Notes under the pieces: generated by a model
What the model was told of the DNA's origin: nothing
Seen by the model: only the letters and a program-made list of their open reading frames with translations
The model's database searches: none
Translations under genes and position numbers: made by a program
Assembly (NCBI RefSeq): GCF_024172165.1
Contig: NZ_JAMZEB010000002.1
Location: forward strand, 3,059,501 to 3,123,500
DNA: 64,000 bases
Source of the DNA: Nonomuraea thailandensis
Lineage (GTDB): Bacteria; Actinomycetota; Actinomycetes; Streptosporangiales; Streptosporangiaceae
Reading direction: 5' to 3'
In this document: positions 42,646 through 50,809 of the stretch, piece by piece
How the letters are laid out: each line of letters starts with the position of its first letter
Numbering within the stretch: position 1 is the stretch's first letter

Positions 42646-43685
42646 CTAGGCCGTGTTTCAGAAGTGGTGCGCTCATAGCCAGGTGTCGATCACGGCGATA
42701 TGAACAGTCGCTTCGTAGCGCACGGCCAGCTTGTCGAAGCGGGTAGCCACCGCCCGGTAGCCCTTGAGCCGGTTGATGCCGCATTCCACGGCGTGACGCA
42801 GCTTGTAGGACTCGGGGTCGAAGGCCGGTGGCCGGCCGCCCTTCGTCCCCTTCCTGCGCCGGGCGGCGGCTTGGTCCAGCTTGATCGGGATGGTGGCCTT
42901 GATGCCGCGCCTGCGCAGGTAACGGCGGTTACCGCGCGAGCTGTAGGCCTTATCGGCCAGCACCCGGTCCGGCCGGGTACGGGGCCGGCCCCCGCCCAGG
43001 CGCGGCACCCGGATGCCCTCCAAGACCGCCGTGAACTGCGGGCTGTCACCACGCTGCCCGGCCGTCAGCACGATCGACAGTGCTCTGCGGCCCTGCTCGG
43101 TGGCCAGGTGCAGTTTGGTGCTCAAGCCACCCCGGGAACGCCCCAGCCCGTGATCGGCCGGCTCTTCCTGCACCCCGCCCGGCGACTCGACCTGCAGATC
43201 CCCCTTTTCCGCGCCCCGGCGGCGTGCTGATGAGCCCGGCAGACGGTGGAGTCGACACTCACATCCCACGTGATCAGCCCAGCCGCGTCCGCCTGAGCCT
43301 GCAAGACGGTCAGGATCTGCTGCCAGGTTCCGGCACGCTGCCAGCGCCGGAACAACCCGTAGATCGTCTGCCAGCATCCGTACCGCTCCGGCACGTCCCG
43401 CCATGGCGCCCCCACCCGAACCCGCCACCGGATCCCATTAATGAGCTGCCGTTTCGTCCAGGTCGGCGGGCGCCCTGGCTTGCGGCCGACCGGCAGCAGC
43501 GGCTCCAGCACCGCCCACTGCGCATCGGTCAGATCAGCCCGCCCGGCCACCGGTAAGGTGTCCACGAGGTCTCCGTGCAGATGGTCTTCTTGGTCGTTGA
43601 CTCATCTACCGGAGACCTCTTTTTTTGTCGATCTACGAACACCTCGAGCAACCGCCACTCAAGTCACTTCTGAAACACGGCCTAG
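42646..43685 (-). mobile_element. Complete IS5-family insertion sequence
   Basis: The element is bounded by perfect inverted repeats: GGCCGTGTTTCAGAAGTG at 42649-42666 and its complement at 43665-43682. CTAG flanks both ends (42646-42649 and 43682-43685), consistent with a duplicated CTAG target as used by the IS427 group of IS5. It contains one transposase split by a -1 frame change. Transposase reading is opposite to the plus strand. The right end lies on the stop codon of the GH27 gene. Confidence 0.87.
42673..43565 (-). CDS. IS5-family DDE transposase expressed through a -1 frameshift
   Basis: The first frame runs from GTG 43565 (RBS GGAGA) through LTDAQWAVLEPLLPVGRKPG, the IS5 N-terminal domain, and VSVDSTVCRAHQHAAGARKR. 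At the run AAAAGGGGG (minus strand, 43208-43200) the frame must shift -1 to continue as EKGDLQVESPGG, then DHGLGRSRGGLSTKLHLA, VLADKAYSSRGNRRYLRRRG and HAVECGINRLKGYRAVATR, ending at 42673. DDE residues are present across the two frames. A slippery run at this point is the usual expression mechanism in this IS group, so the gene is probably intact. Confidence 0.85.
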
Positions 43686-45310
43686 ATCCGGGACCACCGC
43701 TGGTTGGCCGCGCCCGTGCAGGTCCAGATCTGGAGCCTGGTGCCGTTGGCCGTGGCGTTGCCTGCCACGTCCAGGCACTTGTTCGCGCCGACGGCCGTGA
43801 TACTGCCGTCGGTGTTGAACCGCCACCTCTGGTTGCTCTGGCCGTTGCAGTCCCAGATGATGACGCCGGTGCCGTCGGCGGTGCCGGCGTTGCTGACGTC
43901 CAGGCACTTGGCGCCGTAGACGCGCAGCTCGCCGGCGGTCGTGCCGGTCCACTGCTGGTTGGCCTGCTGGTGGCAGTCCCAGATGACCACCTGGGTGCCG
44001 TTGGCCTGGGAGGCGCCGTTCACGTCGAGGCACCTGCCGGAGCCGGCCCCCTGGATGCGGGTGGCCGGGATGGCGGTGCCGCCGCTGACCCGGAACACGG
44101 CGGTGCCGTGCGCGGGCACGTTCGCCGAGATGGCGCCGGTCGTCGTGGTGACGGCGTTCGTCCAGGCGTCGCGGAGCGTGAACGGGCCGCCGGTCAGACC
44201 GATGGCGGAGGCGGTGGTGCTGACCGTGGTGCTGCTGCCGCCCTGGTTGAACAGGGCGACCGCGACGTCGCCGTTGCTCAGCCGCTTGGCCAGGACGCGG
44301 CGGATGCCGTCGTTGCCGACCTGGGTGGCCTGCAGGCCGAGCGGGTCCTGGTTGATGGCGATCAGGTTCGCGTTCTTCATGATCGTCGAGGTCGCGGCGT
44401 CCATGGCGCGGACGTCGTTGCCGGCGATGAGGGGGGCGGCCATGACGGCCCAGAGGGCGAAGTGGCTGCGCATCTCGGTGTCGTTCATGCCGCCCCGGCC
44501 GACGACCATCATGTCGGGGTCGTTGAACTGCCCCGGCCGGGCCCGGCCCGCGAGCGGGACGTTGACGTTGACGATGTTCTGGATGCCCATCGGGTAGCCG
44601 TTGGTCTGCCCCGTGTTCCAGGCGTTGGTGATGTCCTCGGTCGTGCGCCAGATGTTGGCGACGTCGCCCCAGTCGCGCTGCGGGCCGGTCTTCTCATGAA
44701 TGCTGTTGGGGTTGATGCTGTAGAGGATCGGCCTGCCGGTGGCCGCCAGCGCGTCGCGCATCTTCGCGAAGGTGCGCACCTGGTCGTCGATCGTGCCGGT
44801 GGGGGAGCACCAGTCGTACTTGAGGTAGTCGACGCCCCAGGCGGCGAACTGCCGGGCGTCCTGGGCCTCGTGGCCGAGGCTGCCGGTCGCGCCCGGGTAG
44901 GCGCCGAAGTACTGGGCGCAGGTCCGGTCCAGCGGCGCCTGGTAGAGGCCGAACTTCAGGTTCCTGGCGTGCAGGTAGTCGCCGAGCGCCTTCATGCCGC
45001 TCGGGAAGCGGGACGGGTTGGCCTGGAGGTTTCCGGCCGGGTCGCGATGAGGATCGAACCAGCAGTCGTCGACCACGACGTACTGGTAGCCCAGGTCGCG
45101 CATGCCGGAGCTGACGAGCGCGTCGGCCGTCTGCTTGATCAGCGTCTCGTTGATGTCGCAGCCGAAGGTGTTCCAGGTGTTCCAGCCCATCGGCGGGGTG
45201 CGGCCCACGCCGTTCTCCAGCGCCCGCGCGGGCAGGACCGGGCCGACCCCTGCCGTCAGGGTCAGTGTCACGGCCAGGACGAGGGAGAAGCGCGTTCGGT
45301 TCCTGCTCAT
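43682..45310 (-). CDS. Secreted GH27 alpha-galactosidase-type enzyme with CBM13
   Basis: A 542-residue protein with signal peptide (to about residue 30, LPARA). The GH27 barrel has TPPMGWNTWNTFGCDINE (38-55), DDCW (81-84), nucleophile Asp166 in LKYDWC and the acid/base region FNDPDM (262-267). A beta-sandwich follows, then a CBM13 ricin-type domain (about 415-542) with QQW/QRW motifs. GH27 covers alpha-galactosidases and beta-L-arabinopyranosidases; the DDCW form favours alpha-galactosidase. The TAG stop coincides with the CTAG target of the IS, so the coding sequence seems unharmed but its native terminator is displaced. Confidence 0.88.
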   Translation of the reverse strand: MSRNRTRFSLVLAVTLTLTAGVGPVLPARALENGVGRTPPMGWNTWNTFGCDINETLIKQTADALVSSGMRDLGYQYVVVDDCWFDPHRDPAGNLQANPSRFPSGMKALGDYLHARNLKFGLYQAPLDRTCAQYFGAYPGATGSLGHEAQDARQFAAWGVDYLKYDWCSPTGTIDDQVRTFAKMRDALAATGRPILYSINPNSIHEKTGPQRDWGDVANIWRTTEDITNAWNTGQTNGYPMGIQNIVNVNVPLAGRARPGQFNDPDMMVVGRGGMNDTEMRSHFALWAVMAAPLIAGNDVRAMDAATSTIMKNANLIAINQDPLGLQATQVGNDGIRRVLAKRLSNGDVAVALFNQGGSSTTVSTTASAIGLTGGPFTLRDAWTNAVTTTTGAISANVPAHGTAVFRVSGGTAIPATRIQGAGSGRCLDVNGASQANGTQVVIWDCHQQANQQWTGTTAGELRVYGAKCLDVSNAGTADGTGVIIWDCNGQSNQRWRFNTDGSITAVGANKCLDVAGNATANGTRLQIWTCTGAANQRWSRI

Positions 45311-45396
45311 CGATGTCTCTCCTCAAAGGGGTGGGAGGGCGGCTCAGGCGCAGGTGATCGCAGGGGTGTCGGATGGCCGGCGTCCCTTCTGCCGGG

Positions 45397-47208
45397 TCAC
45401 CGGAAGGAGGCGTCGTCGACGTAGAGGCCGTCTGTGCCGGCGGTCGTCTCGACGTAGAAGGAGGCGTTGGTCAGCGTTCCGGTCCAGGACACGGTCGTGG
45501 TGCCGGTGAGCTGGGTCCAGCCGTTCGTGCCGGCCGTTCGCGCCGGGGTGAGCTGGTGGTAGCTCGTGGTGCCGTCCGCCGTGACCGTCAGGGTCGCCTT
45601 CACGCTGGGATTTCCGCTCTGCGACCGCACCCAGACGCTCGTGAGGTAGCTCTTGCCGTTGGTGAGCCGTGCGGTCACGTTCTGGTGGGGGCCGTTCCAG
45701 GACGCGGTCCGCCCGGAGTTGAGCAGGGACCGGCTGCCGGCGTGGGCGACGTCGGTGGCGGCGGTCAGGGTGCCGCCGGAGGCGGTCCAGCCGGTCGTGC
45801 CGTTCTCCATGGTGCCGTTCGCCAGCAGGTCGGTGCCGCTGCCGCCGCCCGGCGTGAACTGCCACCAGTCGAGGTTGAGCAGGTAGCCGCTGCCGCCGGC
45901 GAAGCGGAGGTAGAGGTCGTGCGTGCCGGTCGCCCCGGACACCGGGCAGGTCACCGAGCTCCAGCTCTGCCACCCGCCGGTGCCGGCGACGGCGCAGGTG
46001 CCCACGAGGGCGCCGGTGGCGCTGCCGAGCCGCAGCTCGATCCGGCCGCCGCCGGTGGCCGACGCCACGCGGGCGGTGAAGGAGGAGGCTCCGTCTCCGA
46101 AGGCGACGCCCTTGACCTTGAGATGGTCGCCGTTCTCGATGAAGCCCACGTTCATGCCGCCCTCGCCGGACGGTTCGGTCTCGACCCCCGAGGCCCAGGC
46201 GATCGTCTCGGCCTCCTGGCGGACGAAGGGGTCGAGCGTGCCGATCTGGGGCGGCCCGGCGGTGGTCATGTTGATGGTGGGGAACGTGCCGTCGGCGTTG
46301 TAGGTGAACCTCTCCACGGCCACTGACCTGGTGTAACCGCCCCCGCCTGGGAGGGCGCCGTTGTGGTAGAAGAAGTAGGAGCCGCCGTTGAAGTCGATGA
46401 CCCCGGCGTGGTTGGTGAAGCTGCCGCCCTGGCGGGGCATGATCGTCCCCCGGTAGGTCCACGGCCCGGTGGCGCTGGGCGCCGTCGAGTAGCCGATGAA
46501 CTCCGAGCAGCACTCGGCGGCGAAGACGTTGTAGTACAGGCCGTTGCGCTTGAAGACCCAGGGGCCTTCCTCGTACAGGGTCGGGCGGCCGGTGTTGCCG
46601 GTTCGCGTGCCGAAGCCCGCGGTGGTGAGCGGGATCTGGGTCGGGCTGCCGGAGTAGGAGATCATGTCCGTGTTCAGCCGGACGTACCAGAGGCGAGGGT
46701 TCCCCCAGTACAGGTAGGCCTGGCCGTTGTCGTCGATGAGGACGTTCGGGTCGATCTCGCCGTTGTTGACCAGCGGGCGCCCGATGGCGTCCCGGAAGGG
46801 CCCGGTCGGGCTGTCGGCGACCGCGACGCCGATGGCCATCGAGCCGGTGGCGCGGTCGCGGACCGGCACGTACCAGTAGAAGCGGCCGTTGCGGTGGGCG
46901 ACGTGACCGGCCCAGGCGTTGGCGTCGGCCCAGGCGAAGGTGGCCAGGCTCATGGGGGAGCCGTGGTCGGTCCAGTTGGCCATGTCCGAGGAGGAGTAGA
47001 CGTGCCAGTCACGCATGGTGAAGTACGTGGAGCCGTCCTCGTCGTGACCGGTGTAGAGGTAGACGCGGCCGTTGTGGACGAGCGGCGCGGGATCGGCCGT
47101 GTAGATGGTCTGCACGATCGGATTGTCGGCGCCGGCCGCCGACGGGAACAGCACGCTCGTAAGCAGCAGGCCCACGGTGCACAGGACCGTGCGCAGGGCG
47201 ATTCTCAC
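45397..47208 (-). CDS. Secreted GH43 enzyme with CBM6 and a second CBM
   Basis: A 603-residue protein with a signal peptide ending near SAAGA. The five-bladed GH43 domain (about 30-335) shows the three catalytic acids: Asp39 in TADPAPLVHNGRVYLY, Asp153 in EIDPNVLIDD and Glu214 in YEEGPWVFK. Then come a CBM6-type domain (about 340-465, ending YLLNLDWWQFTP) and a CBM4/9-type domain (about 470-603, NGTMENGTTGWTA...). The GGGSGTD linker separates them. Likely activities are arabinofuranosidase or xylosidase on arabinoxylan. It has no partner operator of the GH127 type; an inverted-repeat hairpin upstream separates it from the GH62 operon. Confidence 0.87.
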   Translation of the reverse strand: MRIALRTVLCTVGLLLTSVLFPSAAGADNPIVQTIYTADPAPLVHNGRVYLYTGHDEDGSTYFTMRDWHVYSSSDMANWTDHGSPMSLATFAWADANAWAGHVAHRNGRFYWYVPVRDRATGSMAIGVAVADSPTGPFRDAIGRPLVNNGEIDPNVLIDDNGQAYLYWGNPRLWYVRLNTDMISYSGSPTQIPLTTAGFGTRTGNTGRPTLYEEGPWVFKRNGLYYNVFAAECCSEFIGYSTAPSATGPWTYRGTIMPRQGGSFTNHAGVIDFNGGSYFFYHNGALPGGGGYTRSVAVERFTYNADGTFPTINMTTAGPPQIGTLDPFVRQEAETIAWASGVETEPSGEGGMNVGFIENGDHLKVKGVAFGDGASSFTARVASATGGGRIELRLGSATGALVGTCAVAGTGGWQSWSSVTCPVSGATGTHDLYLRFAGGSGYLLNLDWWQFTPGGGSGTDLLANGTMENGTTGWTASGGTLTAATDVAHAGSRSLLNSGRTASWNGPHQNVTARLTNGKSYLTSVWVRSQSGNPSVKATLTVTADGTTSYHQLTPARTAGTNGWTQLTGTTTVSWTGTLTNASFYVETTAGTDGLYVDDASFR

Positions 47209-47247
47209 CAGTTGTCTCCCTCGGACCGGTGGTGACGGGATGTGCGA

Positions 47248-47293
47248 GGGTCCTGGACACGGCTGACGCTCCCAGGCGCCGTGTCCAGGACCC
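47248..47293 (-). terminator. Strong hairpin after the GH62 gene
   Basis: A perfect 15-bp inverted repeat, GGGTCCTGGACACGG at 47248-47262 and its complement at 47279-47293, with a 16-base loop. It lies 46 bp beyond the GH62 stop and 40 bp before the GH43 start, so it should end the GH127-GH43-GH62 transcript. Confidence 0.75.
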
Positions 47294-47338
47294 GGTTCGC
47301 TGAAGGACCACCAGGAGGAGCTGGTCCGCGTCAGGCCG

Positions 47339-48781
47339 TCAGCGCTGCAGCGTCAGCAGGCCCGGCCGGTAGGGCAGGAGACCGTAGTCGCCGCCGGAGC
47401 TGGGGCTGCGTCCCTGGTAGAGGAGCTGCAGGTTGCAGGGGTCGACGGTGAAGGTCTGGTCGGCGCTGGTGCGGATCAGCTCGCCGTGACTGATGTCGTT
47501 GGTCCAGGTGGCGCCGCTGTTGGCCTTGCCGGCGAAGGGGTTGGCCTCGGTGGCGGCCTGCGGCGTCCAGGAGCCGTTCAGGCTGGTGGCGGTGAACGAG
47601 CGGAAGTAGCGGCCCTGCGCGCCGATCGCTTCGACGATCATGAGGTACTTGGTCTGGCCCTGGAGCTTGTAGACCTGGACGGCCTCGAACAGGTTGTTCG
47701 TGGTGTCACTCATGATCACTGTGGAGGTGCTGCCGAAGCTGCCGGGGAAGTTGCCGATGGGCATGCTGGCCCGGTAGATCCTGCCGTTGTCGCCGGCGAA
47801 GAACAGGTACATGTTCGAGCCGTCGCCGATGAGCGTCTGGTCGATGGGGCCGGTGCTGGAGCCGGAGATGCTGCCGGAGAAGAGCACCTGCTGCGCCGAC
47901 CAGCCGTTCGGGTTGGTCGGGTCGCTGGAGGTGCGGTAGGAGAACGCGGTGCCGCCCCACTGGTAGGCCAGCACCCAGATGTTCTTCGGGGCGAAGTAGA
48001 ACAGCGTGGGCGCGACCGTGGAGTTGGACATCGCGTTCTGGCTGGCCGAGGCCATCTCCGACCAGTTGCTGAACAGCCCGAAGTTCATCGAGCCCCACCT
48101 GGTGCCGGTGTCGTGCGTGGTGGCGTAGACGAGGTGCCTGCCGTTGTAGGGGGCGACGGTGAAGTCCTTGAGCGAGACCCAGCCCGACCTCGGGGTCGCC
48201 AGCACGCCCGTCGATGACCAGCGGTACGACGACGGAAGGTCGCACTGGCCGGGGTTGCCGCCGCCGTCCACGCGGACGAGCTGCCACTGCTGGTTGTTGC
48301 CGCCCCAGTCGTCGTACTGGACGATGTTGGCGCCGTCGGCGGTGGAGGCGCCCTGCACTTCCAGGGCCTTGTTGCTGTTGCGGTTGATCAGTCGCACGTG
48401 GCCGTCGGGGGAGTCGGCCAGGCGCCACTGCTGGTTGGTGCCGTTGAGGTCGGCCCACTGGACGATCGCGCCGCCGTTGGCGGTGGAGAAGTTGTAGACG
48501 TCCAGGACCTTGCCGGAGTGGCGGGACTTGATGCGGTAGTAGCCGCCGCCGGAGTCGACGAACTGCCACTGCTGCTGGTTGCCGTTGTTGCGGCTCCACT
48601 GGGTGATGCGGGCGCCGTCGTTGGTGGCGAGGTTGTAGACGTCCAGGGCCTTGCCGCTGTTGCGGTTGACCAGGACGTACCAGGCGTTGGTGTCGACGGT
48701 GGCCGCGTCGGCGGGCTGCGCGGCGACGAGCAGGCTCGCCAGTAAGGTGGCCACCGTCGCCAGGACGGATCCGAGTTTCAC
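47339..48781 (-). CDS. Secreted CBM13-GH62 alpha-L-arabinofuranosidase
   Basis: A 480-residue protein: signal peptide (to about 27, QPADA), then CBM13 with three QQW motifs (about 28-165), a short linker VDGGGNPGQCD and a GH62 domain beginning LPSSYRWSSTGVLATPRSGW. Catalytic acids are likely in SLKDFTVAP, STGPIDQTLIG and LFEAVQVYK. GH62 enzymes remove arabinofuranosyl side chains from arabinoxylan. It is the third gene of the operon, 15 bp after the CBM13-GH43 gene. Its CBM13 is about 97% identical in DNA to that of the neighbour. Confidence 0.9.
   Translation of the reverse strand: MKLGSVLATVATLLASLLVAAQPADAATVDTNAWYVLVNRNSGKALDVYNLATNDGARITQWSRNNGNQQQWQFVDSGGGYYRIKSRHSGKVLDVYNFSTANGGAIVQWADLNGTNQQWRLADSPDGHVRLINRNSNKALEVQGASTADGANIVQYDDWGGNNQQWQLVRVDGGGNPGQCDLPSSYRWSSTGVLATPRSGWVSLKDFTVAPYNGRHLVYATTHDTGTRWGSMNFGLFSNWSEMASASQNAMSNSTVAPTLFYFAPKNIWVLAYQWGGTAFSYRTSSDPTNPNGWSAQQVLFSGSISGSSTGPIDQTLIGDGSNMYLFFAGDNGRIYRASMPIGNFPGSFGSTSTVIMSDTTNNLFEAVQVYKLQGQTKYLMIVEAIGAQGRYFRSFTATSLNGSWTPQAATEANPFAGKANSGATWTNDISHGELIRTSADQTFTVDPCNLQLLYQGRSPSSGGDYGLLPYRPGLLTLQR
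48257..48700 (-). repeat. CBM13 DNA repeat, copy 1 (in GH62 gene)
   Basis: This 444-bp stretch aligns without gaps to 50291-50734 in the same orientation, with about a dozen mismatches counted by eye. It encodes the CBM13 of the GH62 enzyme. Confidence 0.85.
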
Positions 48782-48796
48782 GTCTGTGCCTTTCGG

Positions 48797-50809
48797 TCAG
48801 GGGGTGGTGAGGTCGAAGCGGCGCACGGTGACCGCGCCGCCGAGTGACTGGGTGGCGTAGTTGAAGATCCCGAAGCGGTAGCCCATGAAGAACTGCCAGG
48901 CGTTGTTGAGCGTGAAGGCCGGGCCGAGGCTCACGAAGGTGCTGCCGTCGGTGCTGTAGGAGAAGCGGGCCTGCCGGCCGGAGCCGGGGCGGATGTCGGC
49001 GGTGGCCCGTAGCCAGATCCGGCTGCCCGTGACGGCGGCGCTCGCCGCCTCGGCGCCGGTGCCGGTGGTCTGCCACGAGCTGTTCATGGTCAGCCCGTTC
49101 GTCATCACGACCCGGTTGACGCCGTTGTCGCGCTTGACGCCGATCCAGGCCGACTGGTCGCGCAGCATGGCCAGCCCGGCGCGGTCGCCGTTGGCCATCT
49201 GCGAATGGTCGAGCTCGATCGTCGCCGTGGACGACGGGCCCTGGATGCGGTGGGTCAGCGTGTTGCGGGCGTTGTAGAGGTCGTTGGTGACGGTCGCGGT
49301 CTGCAGGCGCAGGCCGTCGCCGGTGGAGTAGCGGCTGGTGTCGGGGTTGTGGTTCCACTCCCAGCGGTGGCCGAGGCTGCCCGCGGTGAAGGTGTCAGGG
49401 CCGATCATGGAGGCGACGGTGCGGCTGGTCTGGATGTTCGGCCTGGGGTAGGTGACCCCCCAGCCGCCGTTGACGGTCTGGACGGTCGGCCAGTCGCCGG
49501 TCCAGGTGATCGGCGCGAGCGCCGGGACCCGGCCGCCGGGGTAGGCGTCGACGAACGACATGTAGTACCAGTCGCCGTTCTGGGTCTGGACGAGGCCGCC
49601 CTGGTGGGGGACGCCGCCGCCGGAGATGGGGCCGGGCATGTTCAGCAGGACCTGGCGCATCTCGTACGGGCCCCACGGCGAGGTGGAGCGGAGCACGTAC
49701 TGGCCGTTGGCGGGGCGGGTGAGCCAGATGTAGTAGTAGCCGCCCCGCTTGTAGAAGCGGGCGCCCTCCAGGGTGCCGACGCTGCTCGGGGTCTGGAACA
49801 CCTGCTGGGCCCGCACCTGGCCGAGCCCGTCCGGCGTGAGCTGGGCGACGCTGATGGTGCCGTTGCCGTAGGCGACGTACATGGTGTCGTCGGTGTCGAT
49901 CAGCAGGCCGGCGTCGTAGTAGCAGGTGCCGATCTGCGAGCGCTTGGTCCACGTGCCGTCCACGGCGGAGGCGGTGTAGACGTAGGTCCGGTTGAACTCG
50001 ACGCAGCCGATCCAGTAGTAGGTGCTGTTGCTGGGACGGTAGTTGAGGGTCGAGGCCCAGATACCCTTCACGTACGCCCGGCCGCCGTTGAGGTCGTAGG
50101 CGCCCGAGCCGAAGTCGAGCCTCGGGACCGAGTGGCCGGCGTACTCCCAGTCGACGAGGTTGTACGAGCGCAGGATCGGCGCGCCCGGCGAGTAGTGCAT
50201 CGTCGAGGCCGAGTAGTAGTAGGCGTCGCCGACGCGGATGATGTCGCCGTCGGCGAAGTCCTGCCAGACGACCGGGTTGGTGTAGCCACTGCCGCCGCCG
50301 TCCACGCGGACGAGCTGCCACTGCTGGTTGGTGCCGCCCCAGTCGTCGTACTGGACGATGTTGGCGCCGTCGGCGGTGGAGGCGTTCTGCACTTCGAGGG
50401 CCTTACTGCTGTTGCGGTTGATCAGTCGCACGTGGCCGTCGGGGGAGTCGGCCAGGCGCCACTGCTGGTTGGTGCCGTTGAGGTCGGCCCACTGGACGAT
50501 CGCGCCGCCGTTGGCGGTGGAGAAGCCGGAGACGTCCAGGACCTTGCCGGAGTGGCGGGACTTGATGCGGTAGTGGCCGCCGCCGGAGTCGACGAACTGC
50601 CACTGCTGCTGGTTGCCGTTGTTGCGGCTCCACTGGGTGATGCGGGCGCCGTCGTTGGTGGCGAGGTTGTAGACGTCCAGGGCCTTGCCGCTGTTGCGGT
50701 TGACCAGCACGTACCAGGCGTTGGTGTCGACCGTCGCGGCCGACGCCTGAGGCGTGAGGAACACGCCCACGACGAGCAGGGACGACAGGATCGCGAGCAC
50801 GCGCCTCAC
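48797..50809 (-). CDS. Secreted CBM13-GH43 enzyme with C-terminal beta-sandwich
   Basis: GTG 50809 overlaps the GH127 stop (GTGA) and has TGGAGG 5 bases upstream, giving 670 residues. After a signal peptide (LLVVGVFLTPQASA) comes CBM13 (about 24-160), then GH43 from YTNPVVWQDFADGDIIRVGD, with the catalytic base in FADGD and the acid in LEGARFYKRGGYYYIW. The C-terminal 190 residues (DTFTAGSLGHRWEWNHNPDT...) match the concanavalin-like GH43_C2 domain of beta-xylosidase or arabinofuranosidase types. It is translationally coupled to GH127 gene 2 and acts outside the cell on hemicellulose. Confidence 0.88.
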   Translation of the reverse strand: MRRVLAILSSLLVVGVFLTPQASAATVDTNAWYVLVNRNSGKALDVYNLATNDGARITQWSRNNGNQQQWQFVDSGGGHYRIKSRHSGKVLDVSGFSTANGGAIVQWADLNGTNQQWRLADSPDGHVRLINRNSSKALEVQNASTADGANIVQYDDWGGTNQQWQLVRVDGGGSGYTNPVVWQDFADGDIIRVGDAYYYSASTMHYSPGAPILRSYNLVDWEYAGHSVPRLDFGSGAYDLNGGRAYVKGIWASTLNYRPSNSTYYWIGCVEFNRTYVYTASAVDGTWTKRSQIGTCYYDAGLLIDTDDTMYVAYGNGTISVAQLTPDGLGQVRAQQVFQTPSSVGTLEGARFYKRGGYYYIWLTRPANGQYVLRSTSPWGPYEMRQVLLNMPGPISGGGVPHQGGLVQTQNGDWYYMSFVDAYPGGRVPALAPITWTGDWPTVQTVNGGWGVTYPRPNIQTSRTVASMIGPDTFTAGSLGHRWEWNHNPDTSRYSTGDGLRLQTATVTNDLYNARNTLTHRIQGPSSTATIELDHSQMANGDRAGLAMLRDQSAWIGVKRDNGVNRVVMTNGLTMNSSWQTTGTGAEAASAAVTGSRIWLRATADIRPGSGRQARFSYSTDGSTFVSLGPAFTLNNAWQFFMGYRFGIFNYATQSLGGAVTVRRFDLTTP
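50291..50734 (-). repeat. CBM13 DNA repeat, copy 2 (in GH43 gene)
   Basis: Direct-repeat partner of 48257-48700. Differences cluster at a few codons, such as YNF versus SGF (DVYNFST / DVSGFST). Confidence 0.85.

Noticed and set aside
45344..46513. 389-codon minus-strand frame within the GH43 gene
   Set aside because: Its sequence is a frame-shifted reading of the GH43 gene, which has all three catalytic acids in the other frame.
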